This document shows, piece by piece, positions 53,574-64,000 of a stretch of DNA of 64,000 bases. Made by a program: the position numbers and the translations under genes. How positions within the stretch are numbered: position 1 is the stretch's first letter; the number at the start of each line of letters is the position of its first letter. This stretch comes from Modicisalibacter radicis (lineage in GTDB: Bacteria > Pseudomonadota > Gammaproteobacteria > Pseudomonadales > Halomonadaceae), in the NCBI RefSeq assembly GCF_900961225.1, contig NZ_CAAHFN010000052.1, positions 1 to 64,000 of the forward strand, in the 5' to 3' direction. The notes beneath the pieces were generated by a model. That model searched no databases. It had not been told where the DNA came from and saw only the letters and a program-made list of their open reading frames with translations.

Positions 53574-54643
53574 CAGTCATCGAGAGAAACCCGGTAAGAC
53601 AAGAGCTCAGCGTGCAATTGATCGACACCCATGCCGGCGGCGATGTCAGCCGTATCGTGGTCGGCGGTATCGACCCGCTGCCCGGTGCCACGGTCAGACA
53701 GCAGATGGAGTACCTGCGTGACGATGCCGATGGCCTGCGCAAGCTGCTGCTGCACGAACCGTACGGCATTCCCGAGATGTCGGTGAACCTGATCGCTCCC
53801 GCCACCGACCCCGAGGCGCAGATGGGCTACATCATCATGGAGGTGATGGGCTACCCGATCTATTCCGGCTCCAACACGATCTGCACCGCCACGGCGCTGC
53901 TGGAAAGCGGCATGATCGAGAAGCAGGAGGGCCGCCAGCGCTTCATCCTCGAGTCGCCGGCGGGCTTGGTGCACATCGAATCGCTGGTGGAAAACGGCGT
54001 GGTGGAGGCCATTACCTGCGAAGGCCTGCCCACCTATATCGACACCTATCGAGCGAGCATCCATGTCCCGTCGATTGGCGATGTGACCTACAGCATCGCC
54101 TACAGCGGCGGCTTCTATGCCCTGGTGGACGCCGCCGATCTGGGCTTTGTGCTGTCCCGGGAGGAAGAGCGGCGCCTGGCGCAGTGCGCGCACGCCATCG
54201 TGGAGGCGATTCAGGCCAAGAGCGGGTTCTCCCACTACACGCTGGGTGATGTGGGGCCACTGCCATTCTTGCACTTCATGGGGCCGGTCGAGCACGTGGC
54301 CGATGGCTTCTATCGCTCACGCTCGGCCACCTACGTGCACGAACACGTGATCTGTCGCAGTACCACGGGCACCGGCACCTCGGCACGCCTGGCCCTGATG
54401 CACCACGAGGGCATCATCCGGCCGGGCGACAAGCTGGAAACCGTCTCCTTGCGCGATTCGGGCTTCATCGGCGAAGTCACTGGCGTCCGCCAGCAAGACG
54501 GGCATCAGGTGGTGGAAAACACCATCACCGGCAAGGGGCACGTGCTGGCACGCTCGGATGTCATCGTCAACTGCGATGACCCCATGGTGGAGTGCGACGG
54601 TCTGCATCACATCCTCACCGCTGGCCACCGCAATGTGGAGTGA
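53570..54643 (+). CDS. Proline racemase family protein lacking both catalytic cysteines
   Basis: 357 residues with the full two-lobed diaminopimelate-epimerase-like fold. In proline racemases a Cys lies in MCGHG and another in DRSPCGTGTSA. Here the first motif is YSGSNTIC (Ser99 at the Cys place), and the second is CRSTTGTGTSA (Thr266 at the second). Cys/Thr pairs mark trans-3-hydroxyproline dehydratases, but Ser/Thr is different, so function is open. Start ATG 53570 overlaps the upstream stop. The pair probably act on one compound. Confidence 0.82.
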   Translation: MTVIERNPVRQELSVQLIDTHAGGDVSRIVVGGIDPLPGATVRQQMEYLRDDADGLRKLLLHEPYGIPEMSVNLIAPATDPEAQMGYIIMEVMGYPIYSGSNTICTATALLESGMIEKQEGRQRFILESPAGLVHIESLVENGVVEAITCEGLPTYIDTYRASIHVPSIGDVTYSIAYSGGFYALVDAADLGFVLSREEERRLAQCAHAIVEAIQAKSGFSHYTLGDVGPLPFLHFMGPVEHVADGFYRSRSATYVHEHVICRSTTGTGTSARLALMHHEGIIRPGDKLETVSLRDSGFIGEVTGVRQQDGHQVVENTITGKGHVLARSDVIVNCDDPMVECDGLHHILTAGHRNVE

Positions 54644-54672
54644 GGCGCTTGCAGTCGTTCGCTCCACCCGGG

Positions 54673-55659
54673 TCACGACACCCGTACGGCGTGGCGCCGC
54701 GGCCGCTTGCGCCACAGCAGCCAGAAGGCCGGGGCGCCGATCAGCAGGTGGAAATGGTAGGTGGCGAAGCGCCAGACGATGATCGCGGCGGCGGTGCGGT
54801 GGCTGCCGATCAGCGGTGTGAGCAGGGCCGCGACGGTGAGCTCGGTGCTGCCGGCGCCGCCCGGCAGGAAGCTCAGCTGGCCGGCGGCCATGGCGAGCAT
54901 CTGGATCAGGAAGGTCCAGGCCCAGTCGATCTGCCCCTGCAGCCCGCGCACGGCCAGGTAGAGCACGCTGTAGCGCAGCAGCCAGTGCAGGGCGCAGAGC
55001 GAGAACACCGCCAGCAGGGTGAGGCGCGGCAAGCGCAGCGTGGCGATCAGGGCCTGGCGAAAGTGCAGCAGGCGGCGCGCCACGCCGAGGCGTCGCCTGC
55101 GCGACAGGCCGAGCCGGGCCAGCCAGCCGCCGGTGAGCCGCAGGGCCGGCTGGAAATGGCGCAGCAGGCCGCCCAGCAGCAGGAAGAGCACCGCCAGGCC
55201 GCCGGCTAGTCCGATCAGCCAGGCGATATCGATGCCGGAGGTGCCCCCTAGCAGGTAGAGCGTCACCGCCAGCAGGGCGAGCAGGAAGAACAGCAGGTCG
55301 GCGAACTGGTCGACGGCGAAGATGGCGCTGCCCTGGGCAGGCCGCACGCCGCGTCTTGCCAGCAGGCCCAGCAGGACCAGCGGGCCGCCGCTACCGCCCG
55401 GCGTGGCGCAGATCGCGAACTCGGTGGCCAGGACCAGGCCCAGGGCGTCGCCGTGGGGGAGCCGGCCGGCGCGACCGGCCAATAGCAAGCGCAGGCGCAG
55501 GGCATTGAGGTTCGAGCAGATGAACACCAGAACCAGCATCAGCACCAGCCCTCCGGCGGGGAAATGCCTCAGGGCGCCGAGCGACGACCACCCGCCGAGC
55601 GCCAGTGGAATGACCAGCGCACTGATCAGCGCCACGCCGAGCAACAATTGACGTTTCAT
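54673..55659 (-). CDS. UPF0104 / flippase-like integral membrane protein
   Basis: 328 residues, about 8 hydrophobic helices, similar to the lysylphosphatidylglycerol synthase transmembrane (YbhN) family. Landmarks: TEFAICATPGGSGGPLVLLG, FAVDQFADLLFF and LSFLPGGAGSTELTVAALL. Family members move lipid-linked or glycolipid products across the membrane. Start ATG 55659 overlaps the upstream deacetylase's 3' end. Last gene of a three-gene minus-strand operon. Confidence 0.85.
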   Translation of the reverse strand: MKRQLLLGVALISALVIPLALGGWSSLGALRHFPAGGLVLMLVLVFICSNLNALRLRLLLAGRAGRLPHGDALGLVLATEFAICATPGGSGGPLVLLGLLARRGVRPAQGSAIFAVDQFADLLFFLLALLAVTLYLLGGTSGIDIAWLIGLAGGLAVLFLLLGGLLRHFQPALRLTGGWLARLGLSRRRRLGVARRLLHFRQALIATLRLPRLTLLAVFSLCALHWLLRYSVLYLAVRGLQGQIDWAWTFLIQMLAMAAGQLSFLPGGAGSTELTVAALLTPLIGSHRTAAAIIVWRFATYHFHLLIGAPAFWLLWRKRPRRHAVRVS

Positions 55660-56429
55660 GGGGCGGGATCTCCCGGCGCCCGGCTGGCCACCCAGTCGCG
55701 CTTGGTGATCGGCCGGCGTCCTTCCCGGATCAATGCCACGAGCGTGTTCAGCCAGTAATCGCGCACCCAAGGGTGGCGTATATCCACCGGGTGAATGCCC
55801 AGGCGCAGCAGGTCGGCGTGGCGCCCCCGGCGGCGCTGCAGCGCGCAGACGGCCCGCGAGGCGCCGCGTCGCCAGGCGCTGCGTGCGCTCCAGACCAGCC
55901 CGGGAGCGTCGAGCGGCAGCCAGTCGGGCAGGCGATACAGTCGCCGGCGGTCGCTGGTGTAGGCGAAACGGCGTTGCACCAGGGCGCGCCGGGTGCCCGG
56001 GCTCATCAGCCAGGCCGGGGCGACGAACCCCGGGGTGGGCCAGCTCAGCCGGTCGAACAGTGCCGCGCCGCGGTCCAGGTGCTGTCCCGCCTGGGCCTCG
56101 TCGAGGGCCTGGAATTCGCCCTCGCGGGTGTAGACGCGGCGCATCAGCAGCGCTCGCGGGGTGCGCGGCGGCGGGGCGTCGTCGCAGTGATGGTAGCCGT
56201 GCAGGGCCAGTTCGTCGCCGCGGGCCAGGCGCGCGTCCATGCGCTCGATGAACGCCGGGTCGGCGCTGCAGGGCCCCCGATGGTGGAAATCGGGGACCAC
56301 CAGCCAGGTCAGCGGGATCGGGCCGAGCTCCGCGGCCAGGGCGTCGAGGGCGGCGACGAACGGCGCATAGTCGGGCCAGGTCGCCGGCGCGACGTCGTGC
56401 AGCACCACGGCCAGCCGGCGCTCAACCAT
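55656..56429 (-). CDS. DUF2334 deacetylase-like protein
   Basis: 257 residues. N-terminal VVLHDVAPATW contains the metal Asp, and the His pair ALHGYHHCD follows; this is the polysaccharide-deacetylase-like DUF2334 family. No signal peptide. It overlaps the glycosyltransferase by 8 bases and the flippase by 4, implying coupled translation. Likely role: removal of acyl groups from a lipid-linked sugar. Confidence 0.84.
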   Translation of the reverse strand: MVERRLAVVLHDVAPATWPDYAPFVAALDALAAELGPIPLTWLVVPDFHHRGPCSADPAFIERMDARLARGDELALHGYHHCDDAPPPRTPRALLMRRVYTREGEFQALDEAQAGQHLDRGAALFDRLSWPTPGFVAPAWLMSPGTRRALVQRRFAYTSDRRRLYRLPDWLPLDAPGLVWSARSAWRRGASRAVCALQRRRGRHADLLRLGIHPVDIRHPWVRDYWLNTLVALIREGRRPITKRDWVASRAPGDPAP

Positions 56430-57540
56430 GCCGTTGCCGGGGCGTGGCGGGGTACTCGCCGGTGAGCGCGCGATAGTGGCCGAGCAGGCCGTCGATGGTG
56501 GTGCGCCAGGCGTGGTGACGCTCGACGTGACGGCGCGCCCGGCGCCCCTGCAGGGGCGCGTCGTTGGCGAACAGCTCGGCCACCGCCCGGGCCATGTCCT
56601 GCGCCGAGTGCGGTTCGCACAGCTGGCCGCAGCCCAGCGGCACGTTCTCGATCAGCGCGCCGGCGCGGGCGGCGACCACCGGGATGCCGCTCGCCATGGC
56701 CTCCAGGGCGATCAGGCCGAAGGTCTCCTCGCTGCCGGCATGCAGCAGGGCGTCGCTGCTGGCCAGCCAGTCGGCGATGGTCTCGGCGGGGGTGTAGCGG
56801 TCGATGACGGTGACGTTGTCGGGCACCCGGCGGGGCATCCCGGGCCCGATCAGCAGCAGGTGGTAGCCGGCGCCGAGCCGGCGGGCCGTTTCCAGCAGCA
56901 CCGGCAGGTTCTTTTCCCGCGAGGCGCGCCCAACGAAGATCAGCAGCCGGGTCGCGTCGTCGAGCCCCAGCCGCTCCCGCAGTTCGGGGCGCCGGCGCCC
57001 GGGGTTGAAGCGCATCAGGTCAACGCCCAGCGGTTGCACCGCGACGTTGTCCAGCCCCAGCGCGGTGAGTCGCTCGGCCATCACCCGGCTCGGTGCCAGC
57101 ACGCATTGAAAGCGACGGTAGAGGTCGAACACATAGCGGTTCAGGCGCCGCCGCGACCAGTCCCCCAGGCGCTGGCCGGCCAGCCGCGGCAGGTCGGAGT
57201 GATAGAAGCCGAGCACCGGGACGCCCAGCTCGCGCCCCGCGTCGAGCGCCGCCCAGGCGGTCACGTAGGGGTCACCGGCCTCGATGAGATCCGGGAACAG
57301 GTCGACCAGCGCGCGCCGCCAGGCACCGCGCTGCAGCGGAAAGCGATAGCCCTGGCCGAACGGCAGGCGCGGCGCGGCCAGCACATGGCACGCCCCGCGA
57401 TGCTCGGTGCGCGGGCCGGGAATCAGCAGGCTGGCGCGAACCCCGGTAGACTGCGCCAGCAACTGGTGCTTGGCATCGAGATAGGTGCGCACGCCGCCGC
57501 TGGACGGGGCGTGGAACATGGTGATGTCGGCGACGTGCAA
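56422..57540 (-). CDS. Group 1 glycosyltransferase (GT4)
   Basis: 372 residues. N-terminal acceptor domain begins HVADITMFHAPSSGGVRTYL; donor domain has FVGRASREKNLPVLLETARR and the EX7E motif SEETFGLIALEAMASG. It transfers a sugar from an NDP-sugar to a lipid or polysaccharide acceptor at the inner face of the membrane. First gene of the GT4-DUF2334-flippase operon, which may make a glycolipid. Confidence 0.88.
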   Translation of the reverse strand: MHVADITMFHAPSSGGVRTYLDAKHQLLAQSTGVRASLLIPGPRTEHRGACHVLAAPRLPFGQGYRFPLQRGAWRRALVDLFPDLIEAGDPYVTAWAALDAGRELGVPVLGFYHSDLPRLAGQRLGDWSRRRLNRYVFDLYRRFQCVLAPSRVMAERLTALGLDNVAVQPLGVDLMRFNPGRRRPELRERLGLDDATRLLIFVGRASREKNLPVLLETARRLGAGYHLLLIGPGMPRRVPDNVTVIDRYTPAETIADWLASSDALLHAGSEETFGLIALEAMASGIPVVAARAGALIENVPLGCGQLCEPHSAQDMARAVAELFANDAPLQGRRARRHVERHHAWRTTIDGLLGHYRALTGEYPATPRQRHG

Positions 57541-57657
57541 GGCGACTCCCGGGCGGAACGTTTCGCGTCAGGGTACGGCGCGAATGCGACAGTTCGACGA
57601 CAGCGTCGTCCCGCCCGGGCCGCGCGGGGCCGGCTTCAGGTGCTTCTAGGCTCCCCT

Positions 57658-58530
57658 CTATGCCACTTCCCGCAACAGCCAGTCGTGAAAGGCCTGCATG
57701 GCCGGCGTCGGAGTGCGTGACTTCAAACGGGTCAGCCAATAACTACCCTTCGAGGTCGTGATGTCGAAGGGTTGCCTGATGGCCCCCGTCGCGATCTGGC
57801 GGGAAAACATCAGTGGCGGGCAGAGCGCCACGCCCACACCCTGCAATGCCGCTTCCATCATCGCCAGCGAGGAGTCGAAGACGATGCCTTTCAACAGCGG
57901 CGCCGGGGTGGCGATGCCGGCCGCGGCAAACCAGCTGGGCCATTCGTCCTCACGGTAGGAGCGCAGCAGCGGTTGCTGGTAGAGCTCCGCGGGCTCGCGC
58001 AATGCGTCGGCGATCCGGGGGATGCACAGTGCCGTGAGCGGCGCCTCGCACAGGTCGAAGGCCTCGAGGCCATGCCAGGCGCCATCGCCGAAGCGGATGG
58101 CATAGTCCAGCCCCTCGGCGGCCATGTCGACACGGTTGTTGTGGGTCGACAGGCGTACGTCGACGAAGGGGTGGCGCGCCTGGAAGTCGGCCAGTCGCGG
58201 CAGTAGCCAGCCGACCGCGAAGGTGCCCACCGAGCCGAGTGTCAGCACGTCGCGAACCTGGCCAGCCTCCAGGCGCCCGAGAATATCCGCCACCCGATCG
58301 AAGGAGTCGCGAAGTACCGGCAGCAGGGCCTCGCCTTCGGCGGTGATCAATAGCCCGCGTGGCAGACGCTTGAAGAGCGTGACGTTGAGTTGCTGCTCGA
58401 GTCGCTTTACCTGATGGCTGACCGCCGCCTGGGTGACGTTCAGCTCGATCGCCGCCTGGGTGAAGCTCAGGTGCCGGGCGGCTGCCTCGAAGGCGCGCAA
58501 GGCATTGAGTGGTAGATGGGGTCGGACCAT
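57658..58530 (-). CDS. ampR: LysR regulator, AmpR-like
   Basis: 290 residues, usual AmpR length. N-terminal PLNALRAFEAAARHLSFTQA and AIELNVTQAAVSHQVKRLEQ are near-identical to AmpR/GcvA HTHs. The effector domain probably senses cell-wall fragments. It is divergent from the beta-lactamase gene, the diagnostic ampR-bla layout. GcvA is the alternative by sequence alone. Confidence 0.85.
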   Translation of the reverse strand: MVRPHLPLNALRAFEAAARHLSFTQAAIELNVTQAAVSHQVKRLEQQLNVTLFKRLPRGLLITAEGEALLPVLRDSFDRVADILGRLEAGQVRDVLTLGSVGTFAVGWLLPRLADFQARHPFVDVRLSTHNNRVDMAAEGLDYAIRFGDGAWHGLEAFDLCEAPLTALCIPRIADALREPAELYQQPLLRSYREDEWPSWFAAAGIATPAPLLKGIVFDSSLAMMEAALQGVGVALCPPLMFSRQIATGAIRQPFDITTSKGSYWLTRLKSRTPTPAMQAFHDWLLREVA

Positions 58531-58698
58531 GATGGCCTAGCTCAGTTTGGGTCTGCCTAAAAATAACATCGTTTGTTGCTCTTCTTCCGCCGCTTTATTG
58601 TCCGCCTGGAGCGGGATTGACCGCCGGGCCGCGACCGAGCGAATGAATTTCGCTAGGGCTTGGGGCATTCCTGCGCCGGAACATCCCAACGGATCTGG
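58531..58698. promoter_or_regulatory. ampR-bla divergent control region
   Basis: 168 bases between the two divergent genes. An AT-rich patch (near 58558-58575, CTAAAAATAAC) stands out and probably includes the AmpR box and overlapping promoters. I cannot define a precise operator. Confidence 0.4.
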
Positions 58699-59613
58699 AT
58701 GAGGTTCAACGTGAAAAGACGCATGACACTACGCCGGTCGGGCACCTGGATCGGCACGCTGCTGGCCGGATTGACAATGGCGACGACGCTCATGGCGGCG
58801 ACGCCGCAGGGCCCCGATACCGACTTCGGCGAACGCCTCGCCGATCTGGAGTCGCGGCTCGACGCGCGCATCGGCGTCGCCGTGCTCGACACGCAAACCG
58901 GCCTGCGCTGGGGGTATCGGGCCGATGAGCGCTTCCCCATGAGCAGCACCTTCAAGGTGCTGGCCTGTGGCGCGGTGCTTGCCCGGGTCGATGCCGGGAA
59001 GGAGTCGCTCGACCGGCGCCTGCGGTTCGAGGCCGGCGACCTGGTGACCTACTCGCCGGTCACCGAGCATCGCACGGGCGGCGAGGGCATGACACTCGCC
59101 GAGCTCTGCGAGGCGACCATCACCACCAGCGACAACACCGCCGGCAATCTCATCCTGGGGACGCTGGGCGGGCCGGCCGGGCTGACCGATTTCATGCGCA
59201 CCCTCGGCGACGACGCGACGCGGCTGGACCGCTGGGAAACCGCGCTCAACGAAGCGACGCCCGGCGATCCCCGCGACACCACGACGCCCAGGGCAATGAC
59301 CGACAGCCTGCATGCGCTGCTCCTGGGAGATCGCTTGTCGCCGTCATCCCGCGAGCGGCTGATCGACTGGCTGGTGGCCAACCAGACCGGCGATGCTAAG
59401 CTGCGCGCGGGCCTGCCCGAAGGGTGGCGCATCGGCGACAAGACCGGCGGGGGCGGCCATGGCACCAACAACGACGTCGCTATCATCTGGCCCCCGGGCA
59501 GGCAGCCGGCGATCGTCAGCGTCTACCTCACCGGCAGTCAGGCCGACTTCGAGGCGCGCAACGCGGCCATCGCCGATGTCGCCCGGGCGCTGACGCCGAT
59601 GCTGGCGCGGTAG
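58699..59613 (+). CDS. bla: Class A beta-lactamase
   Basis: 304 residues. Signal peptide over about 1-34 (hydrophobic GTLLAGLTMATTLMA). All class A motifs: Ser83-TFK (S70xxK), SDN at 144-146, Glu180 in RWETALNE (E166) and KTG at 248-250. The KTG box continues GGGHGT rather than the common SGGYG/TGGYG. Periplasmic penicillin/cephalosporin hydrolase. Regulated by the divergent AmpR-like protein. It has chromosomal codon use and no mobile flanks, so it looks intrinsic to the species. Confidence 0.93.
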   Translation: MRFNVKRRMTLRRSGTWIGTLLAGLTMATTLMAATPQGPDTDFGERLADLESRLDARIGVAVLDTQTGLRWGYRADERFPMSSTFKVLACGAVLARVDAGKESLDRRLRFEAGDLVTYSPVTEHRTGGEGMTLAELCEATITTSDNTAGNLILGTLGGPAGLTDFMRTLGDDATRLDRWETALNEATPGDPRDTTTPRAMTDSLHALLLGDRLSPSSRERLIDWLVANQTGDAKLRAGLPEGWRIGDKTGGGGHGTNNDVAIIWPPGRQPAIVSVYLTGSQADFEARNAAIADVARALTPMLAR

Positions 59614-59774
59614 CCGCCGTCCAGCGGCAGCGGCTGTCCAGGCCCTCGGTCGTCGCCGAGCGGCGTCACATGGCCACGACCCGCGCTGGGTGAATGCTGC
59701 GACAAGCGGTCGCGCGTCGAAACGGGCCGGCACGGGCCGACGTGGGGTACCATGGCCGGCACCGTTCCGACCCG

Positions 59775-60176
59775 ATGCCGTCCATGTCGTCTCTACGTGC
59801 CAGTCAAGCCGCTCCGCCGCGCGCCATCTATCTGGCGCTGCTGGCGATGCTGCTGGTGCTGGTCGGGCCGATCGTCGGCCAGCTTTGCGCCTACGGCGAA
59901 CCCCATCACACGGCCCACGGGTCGAGGGACGGCCATGCCGTCGGCATGGCTTCGTCCGCCGCGGAGCACCACTCGCCGGCCCGGGACTGGCATACCCAGT
60001 GCGGTTACTGCTCGCTGCTGCTGCACGTCCCGGTGCTCGATGGCGTCGTGCCGCGTATCGAGCGTCAGGCGCAGGGCGTGGAGGACGCCCGCGTCGCTGC
60101 GGTGCGCGCCGCCCATGGCGCTCCCGCTCTCTTTCCCCATGCCCTGACCCGCGCGCCACCCAGCGCCGTTCTCTGA
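59775..60176 (+). CDS. DUF2946 protein, probable metal-related
   Basis: 133 residues. One N-terminal hydrophobic stretch (YLALLAMLLVLVGPIVGQL), a His-rich middle (EPHHTAHGSRDGH, EHHSPARDWH) and a CGYCSLLLH motif; this is the DUF2946 pattern. Such proteins often sit by TonB receptors or PepSY proteins and may bind copper. ATG 59775 chosen; ATG 59784 also possible. It precedes the PepSY gene. Confidence 0.72.
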   Translation: MPSMSSLRASQAAPPRAIYLALLAMLLVLVGPIVGQLCAYGEPHHTAHGSRDGHAVGMASSAAEHHSPARDWHTQCGYCSLLLHVPVLDGVVPRIERQAQGVEDARVAAVRAAHGAPALFPHALTRAPPSAVL

Positions 60177-60264
60177 TCGCCCCGAACTCAGGCTCGACCT
60201 TGCCGCCACGCATCGTGGCCGGCGCGGCGCGTGCTGAAACCCTTCCTCGATTCGAGAACGCATC

Positions 60265-61635
60265 ATGACCCAACCGACTTCGTCGCCGGCTGGCCGCGCA
60301 CGACCGCGCACGACACGAGCCGCGAGCGACCTGTATCGCGCCGTCTGGCGCTGGCATTTCTACGCCGGCCTGCTGGTGCTGCCGTTTCTGATCTCCCTGG
60401 CGCTGACCGGGGGGCTTTATCTGTTCAAGGACGAGATCGACCAGTGGCTGCATGGCGATCTGATGCGCGTGGAAAGTCGCGCCATGGCCACCCAGCCGGC
60501 CCAGAGTCAGCTCGACGCGGCGCTGGCGGCGCAGCCCGGCGAGGCGTTTCGCTACGTGCCGGCGCCGGCCGACGACCGCGCCAGCGAGGTGGACATCCGG
60601 GCCGCCGATGGCAGCCGGCACGCCGTGTTCGTCGACCCCTACAGCGCCGAGGTGACCGGCAGCATGGCCTACCGGGGCAGCGTGATGTGGACGATTCGCT
60701 ATCTGCACAGCCTGACCTACTTCGGCACCGCGGCGACGCTGATCATCGAGATCGCCGCCGGCTGGACGATCCTGCTGGTGTTGACCGGGCTCTACCTGTG
60801 GTGGCCGCGCGGGCGGGGCGGCGACGCCCTGAAAGTGCGCGGACGCCCGGCGCAGCGCGTGTTCTGGCGCGACCTGCACGCCGTCACCGGGGTCGGGGTC
60901 GGCGGTTTCATCCTGTTCCTGGCGATCACCGGCATGCCCTGGTCGACGGTCTGGGGCAGCCAGATCAATGAATGGGCCAACGGCCACAACTACGGCTATC
61001 CCGACGGGGTGCGGGTCAACGTGCCGGTCTCCGAGGCGCGGCTCGCCGAACGCGAGCCGACCAGCTGGTCGCTGGAGCAGGCGCAACTGCCGGTCTCGAC
61101 CGCCACGCCCGGTGACGATATCGGTCTCGACCGCGCGGTCGCCGAGTTCGAGGCCCTGGGCCTGGCGCCGGGCTACGCGGTCAACCTGCCGGGCGGGCCC
61201 GAGGGAGTCTATACCGGCTCGGTCTATCCCGACGAGTTGAGCCGGCAGCGCGTCGTGCACCTCGATCGCTACAGCGGCGAGGCGCTGCTCGACATGAGCT
61301 ACGCCGATTACGGCCCGCTGGGGCGCGGTCTCGAGTGGGGCATCAACGTCCACCTGGGCCAGCAGTACGGGCTCGCCAATCAGTTGATCCTGGCGCTGGC
61401 CTGCGCCGGCATCGTGCTGCTGTGCGTGGCCTCGGCGACGATGTGGTGGAAGCGCCGCCCGGCGGGACGCCTGGGCGTGCCACCGGCGCCGCAGGATTCG
61501 CGCCGCCTGCGCGGGGTACTGGCGCTGCTCGCCATCGGCGGGGTGATCTTTCCGCTGGTCGGCGCCTCGCTGGTGGTCATGGCGGTGCTGGACGGCCTGC
61601 TGACGCGACGGACCCGCATTCCAGCAGCGGCTTGA
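60265..61635 (+). CDS. PepSY-associated TM family protein
   Basis: 456 residues with four membrane helices and two PepSY-like extracytoplasmic segments, as in PiuB/iron-regulated membrane reductases. Landmarks: WRWHFYAGLLVLPFLISLAL, HSLTYFGTAATLIIEIAAGW and ATMWWKRRPAGRLG. The His residues in RWHFYAG and the RDLHAVTGV motif may carry haem. It is probably linked with siderophore-iron or copper handling with DUF2946. Confidence 0.85.
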   Translation: MTQPTSSPAGRARPRTTRAASDLYRAVWRWHFYAGLLVLPFLISLALTGGLYLFKDEIDQWLHGDLMRVESRAMATQPAQSQLDAALAAQPGEAFRYVPAPADDRASEVDIRAADGSRHAVFVDPYSAEVTGSMAYRGSVMWTIRYLHSLTYFGTAATLIIEIAAGWTILLVLTGLYLWWPRGRGGDALKVRGRPAQRVFWRDLHAVTGVGVGGFILFLAITGMPWSTVWGSQINEWANGHNYGYPDGVRVNVPVSEARLAEREPTSWSLEQAQLPVSTATPGDDIGLDRAVAEFEALGLAPGYAVNLPGGPEGVYTGSVYPDELSRQRVVHLDRYSGEALLDMSYADYGPLGRGLEWGINVHLGQQYGLANQLILALACAGIVLLCVASATMWWKRRPAGRLGVPPAPQDSRRLRGVLALLAIGGVIFPLVGASLVVMAVLDGLLTRRTRIPAAA

Positions 61636-61654
61636 CGGAAGTCGTGGTCGGCCC

Positions 61655-61981
61655 TCAGCCGCCGCGCGGTCCGAACAGGATCACCGCGGCGCCGACCAGG
61701 CAGATGCCCGCGCCGGCAAGGTCCCAGCGGTCGGGGGCGCGCTGTTCGACCAGCCACAGCCAGAGCAGCGAGCTGACGATGTAAATGCCGCCATAGGCGG
61801 CGTAGGCGCGCCCGGCATAATCGCTGTCGACCAGGCTGAGCAGCCAGGCGAACAGCGCCAGGCTGGCCAGCCCCGGGATCAGCCAGGCCGGCGACTTGTC
61901 GAGTCGCCACCAGGCCCAGAAGGTGAAGCAGCCGGCGATTTCGGCCAGCGCGGCGGCGAGGTAGAGGGCGAAAGTCGGCAT
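61655..61981 (-). CDS. ynfA: YnfA/UPF0060 family small membrane protein
   Basis: 108 residues with four transmembrane helices ([78 protein letters not shown]). Family resembles small drug exporters. Convergent with the PepSY gene. Confidence 0.92.
   Translation of the reverse strand: MPTFALYLAAALAEIAGCFTFWAWWRLDKSPAWLIPGLASLALFAWLLSLVDSDYAGRAYAAYGGIYIVSSLLWLWLVEQRAPDRWDLAGAGICLVGAAVILFGPRGG

Positions 61982-64000
<2,019 letters not shown>

Overview
The window is GC-rich bacterial chromosome with two lower-GC accessory tracts. The monomeric NADP-isocitrate dehydrogenase, TRAP and TctABC solute transporters, a ben-cat aromatic cluster and an ampR-linked beta-lactamase fit a gammaproteobacterium, most likely Halomonadaceae (Halomonas-like). 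This is inference from gene content and style; no marker gene in the window settles it.

Layout. (1) 1-4482 is the AT-richer right end of a genomic island. It has broken coding remnants, a small unknown gene, and a two-gene AAA-ATPase / subtilisin-like protease module matching the IetAS (Gao_Iet) anti-phage / plasmid-stability type. It ends at a 3' fragment of tRNA-Met(CAT), the probable attachment-site scar. (2) 4483-7077 is host backbone: a LysR regulator divergent from a DoxX protein and a DODA-type dioxygenase. (3) 7148-14116 is an NCS1 permease / amidase / MCGLCG protein / CobW GTPase / binding-protein operon, divergent from an unusual regulator with two winged-helix domains. (4) 14540-18426 is a catabolic operon: polysaccharide-deacetylase-like hydrolase, MFS transporter and two SDR dehydrogenases. 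(5) 18337-29733 is an 11-kb lower-GC catabolic insert bounded by 330-bp direct repeats. It carries an AruI-like ThDP enzyme, a YtcJ-like amidohydrolase, LysR, an AbgB-like M20 hydrolase, TRAP DctPQM, a cupin and CobW. The repeats carry copies of the SDR 3' end and the GntR 3' end, so the insert splits a former convergent SDR-GntR pair. (6) 29531-34657 holds the intact GntR, a decayed tctA remnant, TctABC and an RraA-family protein.

(7) 34987-49068 is a complete upper and ortho-cleavage pathway: catR divergent from catBCA, benABCD, a salicylate-hydroxylase-like enzyme, XylC- and XylB-like dehydrogenases, and two BenE permeases. Benzyl alcohol, benzaldehyde, benzoate and probably salicylate would all reach catechol and then muconolactone. 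catD/pca genes for later steps are not in the window. (8) 49265-54643 is a second TRAP transporter, an IS3-type transposase scrap, a quinone-oxidoreductase-like enzyme and an atypical proline-racemase-family protein. (9) 54673-57540 is a flippase-like / deacetylase / glycosyltransferase operon. (10) 57658-59613 is an ampR-like regulator divergent from a class A beta-lactamase. (11) 59775-64000 holds DUF2946, a PepSY membrane protein, YnfA and the first two thirds of the isocitrate dehydrogenase gene, which runs off the window.
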